DNA of 11,833 bases, from positions 1 through 11,833 of the forward strand of contig CAJKZK010000054.1 in assembly GCA_905204225.1 (NCBI GenBank), written 5' to 3'. This document shows, piece after piece, positions 1 through 7,753 of the stretch. Origin of the DNA: an uncultured Bacillota bacterium (GTDB lineage: Bacteria; Bacillota_I; Bacilli_A; RFN20; CAG-449). The position numbers were made by a program, and so were the translations under genes. How positions within the stretch are numbered: position 1 is the first letter of the stretch; every line of letters begins with the position of its first letter. A model generated the notes under the pieces. The model saw only the letters and a program-made list of their open reading frames with translations, was not told the origin of the DNA and searched no databases.

Positions 1-190
1 GTATAGAATTTAAAAAATTATTAGGAAAGAAATTTTTAAAATACCCTAAAATATTATCAATATTTGAATATATATTTTCAAAAAAAGGTATAAAGTTAAT
101 TATTTGGTTTTTAAAAGAATCTATTTCAAAAGTAAATAGAAGTGCAAAACTAGTTAAGAATATAATAATTAAACCAATTAACCTTTTCAT
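1..190 (-). CDS. N-terminus of an unknown membrane-anchored protein (cut by window edge)
   Basis: From the ATG at 190-188 a frame stays open for 63 codons to the left edge. It begins MKRLIGLIIIFLTSFALLF, a short basic start followed by about 16 hydrophobic residues, which looks like an uncleaved signal anchor or signal peptide. The rest that is visible is rich in Phe, Asn and Ile and shows no family motif I recognise. AAGGAA lies about 7 bases upstream of the ATG, and a promoter-like pair lies just beyond it, so it is probably transcribed separately from the ABC permease gene ending at 262. The function is unknown. Confidence rests on the open frame, the ribosome site and the promoter, not on homology. 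Confidence 0.6.
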   Translation of the reverse strand, partial: MKRLIGLIIIFLTSFALLFTFEIDSFKNQIINFIPFFENIYSNIDNILGYFKNFFPNNFLNSI

Positions 191-205
191 ATTTTTTTCC
201 TTATT

Positions 206-219
206 TAAAGTATACTTTA
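206..219. repeat. 14-base perfect palindrome over the -10 box
   Basis: TAAAGTATACTTTA is its own reverse complement, centred between 212 and 213. It covers the predicted -10 hexamer of the left-edge gene. A repressor dimer site here would block polymerase, but AT-rich DNA also yields such palindromes by chance. Confidence 0.5.
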
Positions 220-237
220 TCTAATTTTATTAATCAA
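209..237 (-). promoter_or_regulatory. Candidate sigma-A promoter of the left-edge gene
   Basis: On the minus strand TTGATT (237-232) and TATACT (214-209) are separated by 17 bases. They match the -35 and -10 consensus at 4/6 and 5/6. The expected start of transcription is near 202, giving a leader of only about 12 bases with the AAGGAA ribosome site at its very beginning. The -10 box lies inside a perfect 14-base palindrome, TAAAGTATACTTTA (206-219), a possible operator. Confidence 0.45.
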
Positions 238-261
238 TCTTTTAAAATACATAAAAAGTTG

Positions 262-2658
262 TTACTCGACGCTTTTTAAACTTTCAACCATGTTTATTCG
301 TTTTAGATTAAAATGTGCAACAATATTCACTATAATTGTAAAAATAATAGTTAATATAGAAGCATATAAATAACTAATTGGTTCAATAGTTCTAATAAAT
401 CTAGCAGCTTCTATTTCTATAGTTGATATAGTAATCATAGCCAAAAAATAACCAGATACTAATCCAATAATAATACCAAATATAGTAATAATAATGTTTT
501 CTTTTGTAATATAATTATCTACTTCTTTATTATAAAAACCTAATACTTTTAATGTAGCAATTTCTCTTTTTCTTTCTTGAATATTAATATTAGATAAATT
601 ATATAGCACAATAAAAGAAAGCATAGATGCTAATAAAATTAATATAATAACTACACTATTTAATGATTTTAACATATTACTTGCACTGTCTTTAGCTTGA
701 GATTTATATGTTACATTAATTACTTTTTTTGTAGACAATAATTTTTTAGCTAAATCATCTTGTTCTTCTTTAGACAATTCTTTAGTTTTTAAAACAACCA
801 TATTAGGATTAAATTCTCCACCATTATTAATAAATGTTGCAGTATTTATAAATATATAATGTTTAAAATAATTTTTACATACTCCAGATATTTCATAAGA
901 ATATTCTTTATTATTTAAATCAAAGAAATTAATTGTTTGACCTATATTATAATTATTTAATTGAAACATTTTATCAGTAACAACCACTTTGTTTTCTTCT
1001 AAAGATAAACTTTCATTAGAATTTAAATCCTCTAGATTAATAAAATTATGCAATGCATTAATATTATCACTAATAACTAAATTAGCATCTAATCCATCAA
1101 TTTTCACAGTCAAAAATTCCATTTTAGTATGAGATATAATTCTTTCATCATTAAATATATTATCTTCTATGTTTTTATCAGTTATATAAGCCATTGCATC
1201 ATAAGTTAAAATCTTATCAAAACTCTCATTAGGAGTTGCTAAAATTCCATCTCTTAAACCAAATCCAGATAATATTAAGGCAGTACATCCAGCAATACCA
1301 CATAAAGTAACAATTACTCTTTTTTTGTATCTAAATAAATTTCTAATTGTTATCTTATTTGAAAAACTAATTTTACTCCATAAATTTGGAAACTTTTCTA
1401 AGAATATTTTTTTACCTTTTTTAGGAGCTTTAGGTCTCATAAGATCACATGGTTTTTCTTTAACCACTTTTAAAACAGTTATAACGCTAGTCCCACATAT
1501 ACAAATAAATGAAATAAAGAAACTTAATAAAGTCGCTAAAGTATTAAAAGAAAGGCAAAAATTACTAACTTCAAATAGGATAGTATAAATATTAAATATC
1601 ATATAAGGAATAATTATTAATCCTAAAGCACAGCCAAATATACCTCCTATTAAAGTTGCTAAAGAAGAAAATATAATATATTTTTTTAATATATACCAAT
1701 TAGAAAAACCTAAAGATTTAAAAGTACCAATTTCTAGTCTATCTTCTTCAACCATTCTATTCATTGAAACTAAACTAACTAAAATAGCTACAGCAAAAAA
1801 TAAAGATGGGAATAAAATAGCTAAATTAGCAATACTATTAGCATCATCAATATATTCACTATATATTGTGGTATCACTTCTATCCATAATATTCCAAGTA
1901 GAAGAAATATTATTTTTTTCTTTTACTTTATCTATATTATCTTTTACATTATCAACCAAAGATAGATATTTTTTTGAAGAAGTAATTTCTTCTTTTGCCC
2001 CATCAACTGTTATATATATAGAAGTAAAAACATGCAATTTATTTAAGGAAAAACATTCTTTAGATGCAAATGAATAATAATTAATTGTTCCAGCGCCTAC
2101 TAAAGTACTACCTCTTCCTGGAGATGTATTAGTGTTATTAATATATAAACTACTTTTACAAGTTCCAACAATAGTCACTTCATTATTTAACAATAAATAA
2201 CTATTGATTTTTAAAGTATCATTAATTTTTAAATTTTTTTCTTTTAATAATTTTTCTTCTACAATTATTTCATTATCTTTAGTAGGCATTTTTCCATCTA
2301 TTAATTCAACTTTATTAATTTTATTAGATAAAGAAGAAATGTTTAAAACAAATTCAGCTTCTTCTACTTTAATTAAAAAATCATTAGAATAACTTCCTTC
2401 AATATCTTTAGTACCATTTACTTCTGATAATAATTCTAAGTCAGTATTTTTTAAACCACCATTAGAAGCAATTTTTATATCATAATTATTATAAGTATCA
2501 TAATAATTATCTAATGTCTTAATCATATCTGGGGAAGTTGCTTGTAATCCACAAAACGTAAACACACCTAAAAAACTCATTATCACTAATGATAAGAAGC
2601 GAGGGAATAATCTTTTTATTGTTACTAATGCATTTTTTAAAATATTATCTTTTACCAT
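262..2658 (-). CDS. ABC transporter permease, FtsX/MacB type
   Basis: Membrane half of an ABC exporter, 798 residues. The layout is a duplicated FtsX unit: a first membrane helix near 18-38, a large extracytoplasmic domain (about 45-270), three helices (about 276-298, 325-355, 370-398), a linker rich in Lys and Pro (about 402-430), a fifth helix (446-466), a second outside domain (about 470-660) and three last helices (about 664-688, 720-745, 763-785). Both units carry the typical cytoplasmic segment after their second helix: EEDRLEIGTFKSLGF (304-318) and QERKREIATLKVLGF (694-708). Its ATG overlaps the end of the ATPase gene by 7 bases (ATGGTAA), so the two are translationally coupled. Members of this class move lipoproteins, peptides, antibiotics or lipids, or drive cell-surface machinery. 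The substrate cannot be read from the sequence. Confidence 0.93.
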   Translation of the reverse strand: MVKDNILKNALVTIKRLFPRFLSLVIMSFLGVFTFCGLQATSPDMIKTLDNYYDTYNNYDIKIASNGGLKNTDLELLSEVNGTKDIEGSYSNDFLIKVEEAEFVLNISSLSNKINKVELIDGKMPTKDNEIIVEEKLLKEKNLKINDTLKINSYLLLNNEVTIVGTCKSSLYINNTNTSPGRGSTLVGAGTINYYSFASKECFSLNKLHVFTSIYITVDGAKEEITSSKKYLSLVDNVKDNIDKVKEKNNISSTWNIMDRSDTTIYSEYIDDANSIANLAILFPSLFFAVAILVSLVSMNRMVEEDRLEIGTFKSLGFSNWYILKKYIIFSSLATLIGGIFGCALGLIIIPYMIFNIYTILFEVSNFCLSFNTLATLLSFFISFICICGTSVITVLKVVKEKPCDLMRPKAPKKGKKIFLEKFPNLWSKISFSNKITIRNLFRYKKRVIVTLCGIAGCTALILSGFGLRDGILATPNESFDKILTYDAMAYITDKNIEDNIFNDERIISHTKMEFLTVKIDGLDANLVISDNINALHNFINLEDLNSNESLSLEENKVVVTDKMFQLNNYNIGQTINFFDLNNKEYSYEISGVCKNYFKHYIFINTATFINNGGEFNPNMVVLKTKELSKEEQDDLAKKLLSTKKVINVTYKSQAKDSASNMLKSLNSVVIILILLASMLSFIVLYNLSNINIQERKREIATLKVLGFYNKEVDNYITKENIIITIFGIIIGLVSGYFLAMITISTIEIEAARFIRTIEPISYLYASILTIIFTIIVNIVAHFNLKRINMVESLKSVE

Positions 2659-3353
2659 TCTATTTCCTCAACTGGTGTAGGATTTTTATTAATAATAACA
2701 TCTTCAACTTGACCATTTCTAAATTTAATAATTTTATCAGCCATAGGAGCAATTAATGTATTATGAGTAATAATAATTACTGTCATATTTTCTTTTCTAC
2801 ATGTTTCTTCTAATAATTTTAATATTTGTTTACCAGTTTTATAATCAAGTGCACCAGTAGGTTCGTCACATAATAATAATTTTGGTTTTTTTGCAATCGC
2901 TCTAGCTATTGATACTCTTTGTTGTTCTCCACCTGATAATTGAGATGGAAAATTATTTAATCTATCACCTAAACCAACTTTTTCTAACATTGTTTTAGGA
3001 TCTAAATGGTCTTTACATAATTGAACAGCTAATTCAACGTTTTCTAAAGCAGTTAAATTTTGAACTAAATTATAAAACTGAAAAACAAAGCCTATATCAA
3101 GCCTTCTATATTCAATTAATTGTTTATTATTTAAAGTAGTAATTTCTTTATTATCAACTTTTAATGATCCACTAGTAGCAGTATCCATCCCTCCAAGCAA
3201 ATTTAAACATGTAGTTTTACCTGCTCCAGAAGCCCCTAAAATACATACAAGTTCGCCTTTATCAATAGAAAAAGAAACTCCATCTAAAGCTTTTATTTCT
3301 ACTTCACCCATTTGATAAATTTTATATACATCTTTTAATTCAATATACGCCAT
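2652..3353 (-). CDS. ABC transporter ATP-binding protein (LolD/MacB-like)
   Basis: Cytoplasmic ATPase that powers the permease encoded next to it, 233 residues, a normal length for this family. Visible motifs: Walker A GASGAGKTT (40-48), Q-loop Gln92 in GFVFQFYNL, ABC signature LSGGEQQR (139-146), Walker B KLLLCDEPTGALD (158-170) with catalytic Glu164, and switch His197 in IITHN. The phrase DEPTGALD and the length mark the LolD/MacB/FtsE subclass that pairs with FtsX-type permeases. AAGAGG precedes the ATG by about 7 bases. Only 34 bases separate it from smpB, with no clear terminator, so it may be read through from the secG-rnr-smpB block. A TATAAT sits in that gap, but I see no well-spaced -35 box for it. 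Confidence 0.96.
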   Translation of the reverse strand: MAYIELKDVYKIYQMGEVEIKALDGVSFSIDKGELVCILGASGAGKTTCLNLLGGMDTATSGSLKVDNKEITTLNNKQLIEYRRLDIGFVFQFYNLVQNLTALENVELAVQLCKDHLDPKTMLEKVGLGDRLNNFPSQLSGGEQQRVSIARAIAKKPKLLLCDEPTGALDYKTGKQILKLLEETCRKENMTVIIITHNTLIAPMADKIIKFRNGQVEDVIINKNPTPVEEIEW

Positions 3354-3387
3354 AAATAACCTCTTAATAATTATTATTTATTATAAT

Positions 3388-3855
3388 TTAGTATTGATTT
3401 TTCATTTTCAAGTGGGAATCAATTTCTCTATTTATAGATTTATTTTTTTCCACTTCTCTTTTATCATATAATTTTTTACCTTTAGCTAACGCTATTTCTA
3501 CTTTAGCTTTTCCATTTCTAAAATAAATTTTACTAGCCATAATAGTAAAACCTTTTTCTTGAACTTTACGATTATATTTTTCAATTTCTTCTTTATGTAA
3601 TAATAATTTTCTAGTTCTAGTAGGTTCATGATTAAAAATGTTTCCTTTATCATATTGAGCAATATTCATACCTAAAATAAACATTTCTCCATTTCTAATA
3701 ATGACATAAGAATCACTTAAAGAAGCACCATTAACTCTTAATGACTTAATTTCTGTACCTTGTAAAACAATTCCACATTCTAAAAAATCACTTAAAAAAT
3801 ATTCATAACTAGCTTTTTTATTATTTGCGATGATTTTTATTCCTTCTTTTTCCAT
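3388..3855 (-). CDS. smpB: SsrA-binding protein SmpB
   Basis: Binds tmRNA and delivers it to stalled ribosomes for trans-translation. 155 residues, normal length. Diagnostic segments: IANNKKASYEYF (9-20), GIVLQGTEIKSLR (28-40), the GNIFNHEPTRTRKLLLHK region (71-88) and ALAKGKKLYDKRE (122-134), followed by the basic C-terminal tail that reaches into the decoding centre. The start at 3855 is chosen because residues 6-15 already match the family N-terminus and because GAGGG lies about 6 bases upstream. Its first 11 codons and the first two bases of the twelfth overlap the end of rnr in another frame (35 bases), so translation is probably coupled. The tmRNA gene ssrA, often found nearby in Firmicutes, is not seen directly downstream. 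Confidence 0.97.
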   Translation of the reverse strand: MEKEGIKIIANNKKASYEYFLSDFLECGIVLQGTEIKSLRVNGASLSDSYVIIRNGEMFILGMNIAQYDKGNIFNHEPTRTRKLLLHKEEIEKYNRKVQEKGFTIMASKIYFRNGKAKVEIALAKGKKLYDKREVEKNKSINREIDSHLKMKNQY

Positions 3856-5941
3856 GATTTTCCCTCTTATTACTTTTCATTTTATTCAATAAAGCAAATG
3901 TTATTTGATATTTTTGTAAATCAACATTAGTACATATTACTTTTACTTCATCACCCAAATGGAATTCTTTACCTTTTCTTACTCCATAAGCTCTATATGT
4001 TTCTTCATCAAAAATAAAATAATCACCATAAATAGATTCAAATGGTATTAATCCTTGTATTCCGTTTTCTATTTCAACAAATAAACCAGCATTTGACATG
4101 GAAACAATTGTACTAACAAATTCATTACCTAAATAATTCATCATATATTTACAAGACAACAAACTTTCAACTGTTCTTTCTATTACTAATGCTCTTCTTT
4201 CTCTAGTAGAGCATAATTGAGCTTCTGTAGCTAAATAAGTCTTTTCTTCATCTGAACATATTTTATTATGATTTACAATATATTTATTAATTAAACGATG
4301 AACAATCAAATCTGGATATCTTCTAATAGGAGAAGTGAAATGAGTATATGATTTACTTGCTAAACCAAAATGTTTTTTATTTTGAATAGAATATTTTGCT
4401 TTTGCTAAACATCTTAATAATAATGATGATAAAATCTTTTTATCCTTTTCTTCAATATTATTTAAATATTTAGATATTTCTAAAGGCGTTACTTTTAATG
4501 GATCAACACTTAAAGGGTAACCTTTAGCTAAAGATATTCTCATAAATGTTTCTAATTTTTTAGCTTTAGGATTTTCATGAATACGATACACCATTGGTAA
4601 ATCCATTTTTTCAATAGTAGAGGCTACTACTTCATTAGCTTTAATCATTAAATCTTCAATTAATTTTTCACCAACATCTTGCACTCTTTTTTTTACTTCT
4701 AAAGGTGTACCTTCTTGATCTAAAACAAAGTTTAATTCAGTTGAAGATAAATCTAATCCACCATTTTTTTCTCTTTGCTTTCTTATAATAGAACTAACTT
4801 CTTGTAAAGAAATAAGCATTTTTTCTAAATCATTATATTGATTTTTTTCATATCTAGTTTTATTCAAAAATTCATTTACATAAGTATAAGTTAAACGATG
4901 TTTAGAATTAATTATACCTTTACAAATATGAGTAGTTAAAATATGTCCTTGTTCATCAATACTAAATAAACAAGATGTTACTAATCTATCTACATGAGGA
5001 TTAAGAGAACAAATTCCATTTGACAATTCAAAAGGTAACATTGGCACTACTCTATCTCTAACATATAAAGAAGTAGCTCTATTTAATGCTTCTTTATCAA
5101 TACTAGAATTTTCTTTTACATAATAAGAAACATCTGCAATATGAACTCCTACATAATAAATATCATCCACTTTGCATACTTCTACTGCGTCATCGAAATC
5201 TTTTGCATCTTCTCCATCAATAGTAACAATTAAATGGTCTCGATAATCTTCTCGATTAATTAAATCTTCTTGATGTACTTCACTAGGAATATTTTTTACT
5301 TCTTCAATTACCTCACTAGGAAAATTTATTTGAGCGTTATTAAATAAAATAATTCTTGCCACATCCATTCCAACATCAGTTTTATCACCAATAATTTCAA
5401 TAACATCTAAAACAGCACTTTGAGAAGTAATTTTTTTTATTTTTGCTCTTACAATTTGTCCATTATGAACACTAAATTTACCTTCATTTAATAAAAACAA
5501 AAATGATGGTTGAGTAATCTTATCCACCAATAAAATCTTACTAGAACCATATAATTTAACTTCACCAACTAATTCTTTTCTAGCTCTTTTAGTTACTTTT
5601 ATAACTTCATATTCATCTTTTTCATAAGCATTTGAAATCTTTTTTAATAAAACACGATCATCTAAAAAAGCATTTTTTAAATTTTGAATAGCTATATAAC
5701 AATCTTCATCTTCACTAACATTTCCAAAAGCAAATTTATCTTTAATGGAAACAATAGTAGCAGGAACTAAATTCAATTGACTAGTTAAATAATATTCATT
5801 TTTTATTTTATCAATAAATCCTTGTTCTTCTAATTCTAATAAATTTTTATTAATAATTTCATTGTCAATACCAAAAAAACTTATAATTTGATTATAAGTA
5901 GGATGAGTATCTTTAATATAATTTAATATTTTATCTAACAT
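3821..5941 (-). CDS. rnr: Ribonuclease R (3'-5' exoribonuclease, RNase II/RNB family)
   Basis: Degrades structured RNA from the 3' end, including mRNA released by trans-translation. With the start at 5941 the protein has 706 residues. Domains in order: winged-helix N-terminus (about 1-50), two cold-shock-like RNA-binding domains (about 55-185), the RNB catalytic domain (about 230-590) and a C-terminal S1 domain (about 605-687), ending in a basic tail. The catalytic metal-binding Asp residues appear as D242, D248, D250 and D251 in TIDGEDAKDFDDAV; HFTSPIRRYPDLIVHRL (534-550) is the second family signature. A longer frame begins at 5971, but that ATG lies in the loop of the secG terminator and has no ribosome site, whereas GGGAG precedes 5941. 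The 3' end overlaps smpB by 35 bases, and those bases encode the basic tail (GKRRNKNHRK). Confidence 0.97.
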   Translation of the reverse strand: MLDKILNYIKDTHPTYNQIISFFGIDNEIINKNLLELEEQGFIDKIKNEYYLTSQLNLVPATIVSIKDKFAFGNVSEDEDCYIAIQNLKNAFLDDRVLLKKISNAYEKDEYEVIKVTKRARKELVGEVKLYGSSKILLVDKITQPSFLFLLNEGKFSVHNGQIVRAKIKKITSQSAVLDVIEIIGDKTDVGMDVARIILFNNAQINFPSEVIEEVKNIPSEVHQEDLINREDYRDHLIVTIDGEDAKDFDDAVEVCKVDDIYYVGVHIADVSYYVKENSSIDKEALNRATSLYVRDRVVPMLPFELSNGICSLNPHVDRLVTSCLFSIDEQGHILTTHICKGIINSKHRLTYTYVNEFLNKTRYEKNQYNDLEKMLISLQEVSSIIRKQREKNGGLDLSSTELNFVLDQEGTPLEVKKRVQDVGEKLIEDLMIKANEVVASTIEKMDLPMVYRIHENPKAKKLETFMRISLAKGYPLSVDPLKVTPLEISKYLNNIEEKDKKILSSLLLRCLAKAKYSIQNKKHFGLASKSYTHFTSPIRRYPDLIVHRLINKYIVNHNKICSDEEKTYLATEAQLCSTRERRALVIERTVESLLSCKYMMNYLGNEFVSTIVSMSNAGLFVEIENGIQGLIPFESIYGDYFIFDEETYRAYGVRKGKEFHLGDEVKVICTNVDLQKYQITFALLNKMKSNKRENHGKRRNKNHRK

Positions 5942-5946
5942 ATTTT

Positions 5947-5951
5947 CTCCC
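5947..5951 (-). promoter_or_regulatory. Ribosome binding site that fixes the rnr start
   Basis: GGGAG on the minus strand, 5 bases before the ATG at 5941. It supports starting RNase R at MLDKILNYI rather than at the in-frame ATG at 5971. The site lies directly after the T-rich tract of the terminator, so RNA polymerase must pass the terminator before this site is made. Confidence 0.8.
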
Positions 5952-5980
5952 AAAATAAAAGGGCCTTTCATCGACCCTTA
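5951..5980 (-). terminator. Intrinsic terminator between secG and rnr
   Basis: On the minus strand AAGGGTC (5979-5973) pairs with GGCCCTT (5965-5959), a 7-base stem with one G-U pair, a 7-base loop GATGAAA, and a trailing TTTTATTTT. The 5' arm includes the last two bases of the secG stop codon. The wobble pair forms on the minus-strand transcript; the plus-strand copy would have a C-A mismatch, which agrees with the direction of the genes. The whole secG-rnr gap is only 36 bases. See the finding on possible attenuation. Confidence 0.8.
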
Positions 5981-6199
5981 GAAAAAATATTTAACAATCA
6001 AAGCAACAAAGAAGAAAGCAATTCCCATAGCTAAAGTTAATCTTGAAACAATTACTTCGCTTCCTCTTTCTTTTGATCTAGCAAAAATATTCATTTTACT
6101 TGAACCAGTAATCGCACCAGATGCACCATCTGATTTACCACCTTGTAAAAGAGTCAATATAATTAAACATACAGATATAATAACTAAGACGATTTCCAT
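5978..6199 (-). CDS. secG: Preprotein translocase subunit SecG
   Basis: Small accessory subunit of the SecYEG channel in the cytoplasmic membrane. 73 residues, the usual size in Firmicutes. Two membrane helices (about 2-19 and 52-70) flank a cytoplasmic loop that holds the family signature LLQGGKSDG (17-25), followed by the Gly/Ser-rich ITGSSKMNIFARS. GGAGG lies 6 bases upstream of the ATG, a strong ribosome site. It stands first in the secG-rnr-smpB order common in Firmicutes. An intrinsic terminator begins within its stop codon. Confidence 0.95.
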   Translation of the reverse strand: MEIVLVIISVCLIILTLLQGGKSDGASGAITGSSKMNIFARSKERGSEVIVSRLTLAMGIAFFFVALIVKYFF

Positions 6200-6230
6200 T
6201 TTTGTCCTCCAAATTACTATTAACTACTTA

Positions 6231-6259
6231 ATAATACACTATTTGTAATTAAAATAAAA
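6231..6259 (-). promoter_or_regulatory. Weak candidate promoter of secG
   Basis: TATTAT (6236-6231, 5/6 to the -10 consensus) lies about 32 bases upstream of the secG ATG. At 17 bases spacing the -35 position holds only TTTTAT, a poor match. The gap to the ClC gene is 82 bases, so a promoter is expected here, but the exact box is uncertain. Confidence 0.3.
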
Positions 6260-6281
6260 TTTATTTTTCACTTTTTCATGA

Positions 6282-7628
6282 TTATTTTGTAGGATTATTT
6301 TCTATTTTATCATTATTTTCATTAATTTTATTTTTTTCATCATCTTTTAAAGTGATTTCCATAAATAATTCATACATACAATCAACTTTACATATTTTAG
6401 AAATAAAATAAGCCATAAAGATAGTTATCGCGGCAATAGGTAAAATTATTAAGCCATGTAAATAATCACCTGTACCATTTAATATTGCTGAATAAATTAA
6501 AGCTATAGAAGTTAAAGGAGTTTTTGTTACTACTCCGAAAAACATACACATAGAAACTAAAACAATTATTAGTTCTAAATCCATAGATAAATTAAACCAA
6601 GCATTACAACATAAAAATACTATTTGTCCACTTATTGCCCCTAAAGTTAAAATAGGTATAACTAAACCACCAGTAACTTTTCCACTACCACATAAAATAG
6701 TAATTATAAATCTAAATAAAAATATTAATATAACAATCCAAATAGTGTTATAAGTACCAATATTATTAATTAATACTCCTCCACTACCCATTAAAGGTAA
6801 ACAAGTAATATTCAAAATAATAACTAAAGCAAATAATGCATATCCTCTATTTTTTATAAAGAAATTATTTTTATATTTAGTAAATAATCTTTTAACAAAT
6901 TCAATAGATTTAGCAAAAGCCATACCTAATAAACTATTAATAACCACTAATATAAAAAACACATAATAATCACTTAAATTTGGCATTTCTACTACATTAA
7001 AACTTAACAAATGATGATGATTTATTAATCCACATACAAAATAAGCAGATATCATCATTATTAAAGTTCTTAATAATAATTGAGGGTTAAATTTATGTAA
7101 TGATTCTTCAAATATATATAATATTCCTGCAATTGGAGATAAAAATGCACATCCAAACCCGGTTCCACAAGCCATTGCTGTTTGATCACTATCTTCATTT
7201 TTTGATACATCTTGTATCATTTTTGATATTTTACCAGCCATAACAACAGATGGTCCTTCACTACCTAAAGGGAAACCAGCAAAAGTAGAAATAAAAGAAT
7301 TTATAGCCATAAATAATATTTCAAATTTCCATTCAATTTTCTTTTTTCCTCTTATACCTAATTCAATATTAGGAATACCAGATCCATCTACTCCAGGAAA
7401 AAATTTTAAAATGAAATTATTAGCCACAGCAAATCCAATACTTACAATTACAACCACACAAACCAACAATATAGATTCATTTCCATATAAATATCTTGAT
7501 AAAGTAGTAACATTAGTAACAATTAATTGATATAAGCCTACTACTAAACCAACACAAACACCAATAATTAATGTTTGTAATAATTTAAACATATATTTTT
7601 TAAAATCTTCTTTAGTAATCTTTTTCAT
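6282..7628 (-). CDS. ClC-family chloride channel/transporter, probably a Cl-/H+ antiporter
   Basis: Integral membrane anion transporter, 448 residues, about the length of bacterial ClC proteins without a CBS tail. Selectivity-filter segments are visible: GSGIP (82-86), GSEGP (122-126) with the gating Glu124, and GKVTGGLVIP (316-325). FEESLHKF (173-180) carries Glu175 at the position of the internal proton glutamate of the E. coli protein, and Tyr419 (CMYELF) fits the inner-gate tyrosine. Having both glutamates suggests exchange of chloride and protons rather than a passive channel. The serine in GSGIP argues against the fluoride-specific subgroup. The hydrophilic tail after about 425 is Lys/Asn-rich. 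The ribosome site is poor (AAGAG about 13 bases upstream). A second Met at residue 13 is an alternative start. Confidence 0.93.
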   Translation of the reverse strand: MKKITKEDFKKYMFKLLQTLIIGVCVGLVVGLYQLIVTNVTTLSRYLYGNESILLVCVVVIVSIGFAVANNFILKFFPGVDGSGIPNIELGIRGKKKIEWKFEILFMAINSFISTFAGFPLGSEGPSVVMAGKISKMIQDVSKNEDSDQTAMACGTGFGCAFLSPIAGILYIFEESLHKFNPQLLLRTLIMMISAYFVCGLINHHHLLSFNVVEMPNLSDYYVFFILVVINSLLGMAFAKSIEFVKRLFTKYKNNFFIKNRGYALFALVIILNITCLPLMGSGGVLINNIGTYNTIWIVILIFLFRFIITILCGSGKVTGGLVIPILTLGAISGQIVFLCCNAWFNLSMDLELIIVLVSMCMFFGVVTKTPLTSIALIYSAILNGTGDYLHGLIILPIAAITIFMAYFISKICKVDCMYELFMEITLKDDEKNKINENNDKIENNPTK

Positions 7629-7671
7629 AACGATTATATTACTCTTTTAATATATTTTTGTCTAATAATTT

Positions 7672-7699
7672 AATTAAAATTATTTTTTTAATTTTAATT
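7672..7699. repeat. 11-base inverted repeat upstream of the ClC gene
   Basis: AATTAAAATTA (7672-7682) and TAATTTTAATT (7689-7699) are perfect reverse complements around six bases. The element lies 44-71 bases before the ClC start codon. It consists only of A and T, so a hairpin would be weak. It may be a protein site or chance. Confidence 0.4.
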
Positions 7700-7753
7700 T
7701 TATTTGTATAAAACGCAATTTTTTATTATCTTATATTTTTATATGTTTATTTT

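Noticed and set aside
252..278. TAAAAAG...CTTTTTA hairpin around the permease stop codon as a terminator
   Set aside because: The stem is seven almost purely A-T pairs with a 13-base loop and no long T tract; too weak to call.
1325..1588. Plus-strand open frame inside the ABC permease gene
   Set aside because: Lies wholly opposite a well-supported gene, has no family motif and no ribosome site; the same holds for the other plus-strand frames within genes.
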